DNA of 23,333 bases from JAZKIX01 sp040384645 (lineage in GTDB: Bacteria > Pseudomonadota > Gammaproteobacteria > Burkholderiales > Burkholderiaceae_D), in assembly GCA_040384645.1 (NCBI GenBank), contig JAZKIX010000062.1, positions 1 to 23,333 of the forward strand. Reading direction: 5' to 3'. This document shows, in pieces, positions 21,770-23,333 of the stretch. A program made the position numbers and the translations under genes. Each line of letters starts with the position of its first letter. Position 1 is the first letter of the stretch. The notes under the pieces are model-generated. The model was not told the DNA's origin, made no database searches, and was given only the letters and a program-made list of their open reading frames with translations.

Positions 21770-23173
21770 ATGGGAATATTCTCAAACGTCATCGGCAAAA
21801 TTCGTCAGAAAAAGTCATCTTCTTCTGACGATTCGTCACGTCCTGATTTTGATGACGATGGCGAAGGTTTAGGTGCGGATAGCGATCCCGGTCGTGTCAA
21901 TAGCACCCAGCGTCAAAACGGTATCAATACAGAGAAGAAAATCAGGGCAATTCAGGACGAAATGGAAGCCGAGATGCTCAAGGCGCCGCCTGCTCCGCGC
22001 GCCAGCGAATCGGCTCCGCCCCGGAAAAACGGCAGCCCGGGCGCTGTCCCTCCGTTAGCAGAAAACGACGCAATTCCCACCGCCTTCCAAAGCACCATGC
22101 CTTTGATGGAAATGATGTCTACCGAGGTGTTGCTCGATGCCGACGATCCATTCAAGGTCGAGGTGTCGAGCTCCGAGATGGCGTCGGTCATTGTCGATGC
22201 TGCTGTCCTGTATGCCAATAATCAAACCGCCAGCGTCGAGCAAATGATCCTGGACGCGATCCAGGAAGACAAGCTTGGCAATGCGGCCCGATCAACCTGG
22301 TGGATGCTGTTCGACCTGTACCGGGTGATGGGGAAGCAAATCCAGTTCGACAATCTGTCCATCGATTACGCCAGCAAGTTTGAAACCTCACCACCGGCCT
22401 GGACCGAGGGTCTGGATCTGGAGTCCCTGGGCCTGCCCAGCGTCAAAGCGGCAGCGACGCCATCTGTGGTGTTGAATGGTCCGCTCGATGCCAACGTCGC
22501 CAAACATATTGAACGCCTGCAAAAAATCAGTGAAAAAAGCAAGACCATCCGGCTTGACATGTCCGGCATCACGCAAGTCGATCCTGTAGGTTGTCAATTG
22601 CTGTTCAATGCCTTGCAAATGTTGCGCAAATCGGAGCGTGAACTGATATACGCCGGAGCGGCAGAATTGGCTCAAAAAATTCGCGGCATTATCGAAATCG
22701 GCCGGCGCGATGAGAATGAAGCGCCTTGGCTGTTATTGCTTGAGATTATTCAGCTATTAAATCAAGAGCAAGAATTTGAAGAAGTCAGCATCGACTATTG
22801 CGTCACCTACGAAGTTTCTCCACCCGCTTTTGTCGCACCTAAAAATAGCAAAGTAGTCGCTGCCGCCGTGGTCGAAAAAGCACCTGCCGCCCCCACGGAT
22901 CATTTTATGATGCCGATGGTAGTACAGGGTTCGGTTGAGCATCTGGTGAACGCGATCATGGCTTTTGCCGAGGTGCACACGTCGCTGTTGTTGGATTGCT
23001 CGCGCTTGATCCGGGTTGATTTTACGGCTGCTGGTGAGCTATTGAATGGCTTGACGCCGCTCAGCCGTGCCGGCAAGTCGATTCAATTCCATGAAGTCAA
23101 CCATTTGGTTGCAGCACTGTTCCATGTCATGGATTTCCCCTCAGTGGCCACGGTCGTTCCGCACCGCTACTAA
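21770..23173 (+). CDS. Protein with two STAS domains and an internal duplication
   Basis: The 467-residue cytoplasmic protein starts at ATG 21770, with AGGAG only 3 bp upstream. Residues 1-100 are charged and Pro/Ser-rich, likely disordered. After that it is built of a repeated unit. A helical segment ending in SIDYASKFETSPPAW (about 196-210) is followed by a STAS domain (about 220-325, with IRLDMSGITQVDPVGCQLLFNAL). A second segment ending in SIDYCVTYEVSPPAF (about 360-375) is followed by a second STAS domain (about 380-462, with SLLLDCSRLIRVDFTAAGELLNGL). STAS domains often act as phospho-switch or scaffold modules in signalling. The usual phosphorylatable Ser/Thr is not obvious: the first reads DPVGCQ and the second DFTAAG. 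Its role is unknown. Confidence 0.85.
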   Translation: MGIFSNVIGKIRQKKSSSSDDSSRPDFDDDGEGLGADSDPGRVNSTQRQNGINTEKKIRAIQDEMEAEMLKAPPAPRASESAPPRKNGSPGAVPPLAENDAIPTAFQSTMPLMEMMSTEVLLDADDPFKVEVSSSEMASVIVDAAVLYANNQTASVEQMILDAIQEDKLGNAARSTWWMLFDLYRVMGKQIQFDNLSIDYASKFETSPPAWTEGLDLESLGLPSVKAAATPSVVLNGPLDANVAKHIERLQKISEKSKTIRLDMSGITQVDPVGCQLLFNALQMLRKSERELIYAGAAELAQKIRGIIEIGRRDENEAPWLLLLEIIQLLNQEQEFEEVSIDYCVTYEVSPPAFVAPKNSKVVAAAVVEKAPAAPTDHFMMPMVVQGSVEHLVNAIMAFAEVHTSLLLDCSRLIRVDFTAAGELLNGLTPLSRAGKSIQFHEVNHLVAALFHVMDFPSVATVVPHRY

Positions 23174-23333
23174 ATCACTACGAAAACGCAACAAAAACTT
23201 TGCCAATTGGCCATGCATTCAATTGCCCTGGCTGATACATTGAAATTGCGTAGCCCGTCCCCATTTCCAAAACTTGAAACGCAAACCATCCGCGCTACCT
23301 GCCGCTAGCAAGTAGCGCCTTCAATAGCAGATT
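23174..23333. other. Terminal non-coding stretch
   Basis: No gene start or convincing regulatory site is seen in the last 160 bp. An imperfect repeat of GCTAGCAAGTAGCG near 23307-23320 is the only structure noticed. Confidence 0.4.

Overview
The window reads as chromosomal DNA of a betaproteobacterium, most likely of the Oxalobacteraceae (Herminiimonas / Collimonas / Undibacterium-like). The reasons are the mnmG-rsmG-parA-parB block with canonical parS sites typical of the origin-proximal region, moderate GC content, and many family-typical genes such as argB and an ECF sigma / zinc-finger anti-sigma / CWC trio. The genus is inferred; there is no rRNA to confirm it. One run of ten Ns (13542-13551) marks an assembly gap.

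Layout. 1-1815: the 3' part of a GMC flavin oxidoreductase, followed directly by a TSUP/TauE-type permease. 1815-6364: the chromosome maintenance block, with mnmG (tRNA U34 modification), rsmG (16S G527 methylation), parA and parB. Two parS sites lie upstream of mnmG and a third is embedded in the last codons of rsmG. 6365-7459: repeat-rich spacer around a small exported protein of unknown function. 7460-10206: gabT-gabD, turning GABA into succinate. 10317-11540: a Yip1-domain membrane protein on the minus strand. 12061-13497: a self-contained transcription unit for an orphan CUT1-type solute-binding protein, with a good sigma-70 promoter, an 18-bp operator-like palindrome and a very strong terminator. 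13777-14580: a LigB/DODA-type extradiol dioxygenase homologue with an altered active-site motif. 14846-16091: two tandem paralogous lipoproteins, each made of two copies of one module of about 80 residues. 16716-19465: a Spy/CpxP-like periplasmic protein divergent from an OmpR-type response regulator and sensor kinase, with a CpxR-like direct repeat between them. 19454-20536: the ECF sigma, anti-sigma and CWC operon. 20643-23173: argB and a protein with two STAS domains.

The most notable non-genic structure is a family of short (about 70-85 bp) two-hairpin intergenic repeats present five times in 17 kb (near 6476, 7222, 10225, 13552 and 16478). One hairpin keeps its shape while its stem bases change together in several copies. 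Four of the five copies lie downstream of a gene in the same orientation. Two copies are preceded by a second, related inverted repeat, and one copy borders the N gap. I see no CRISPR array, insertion sequence, prophage, tRNA or rRNA.
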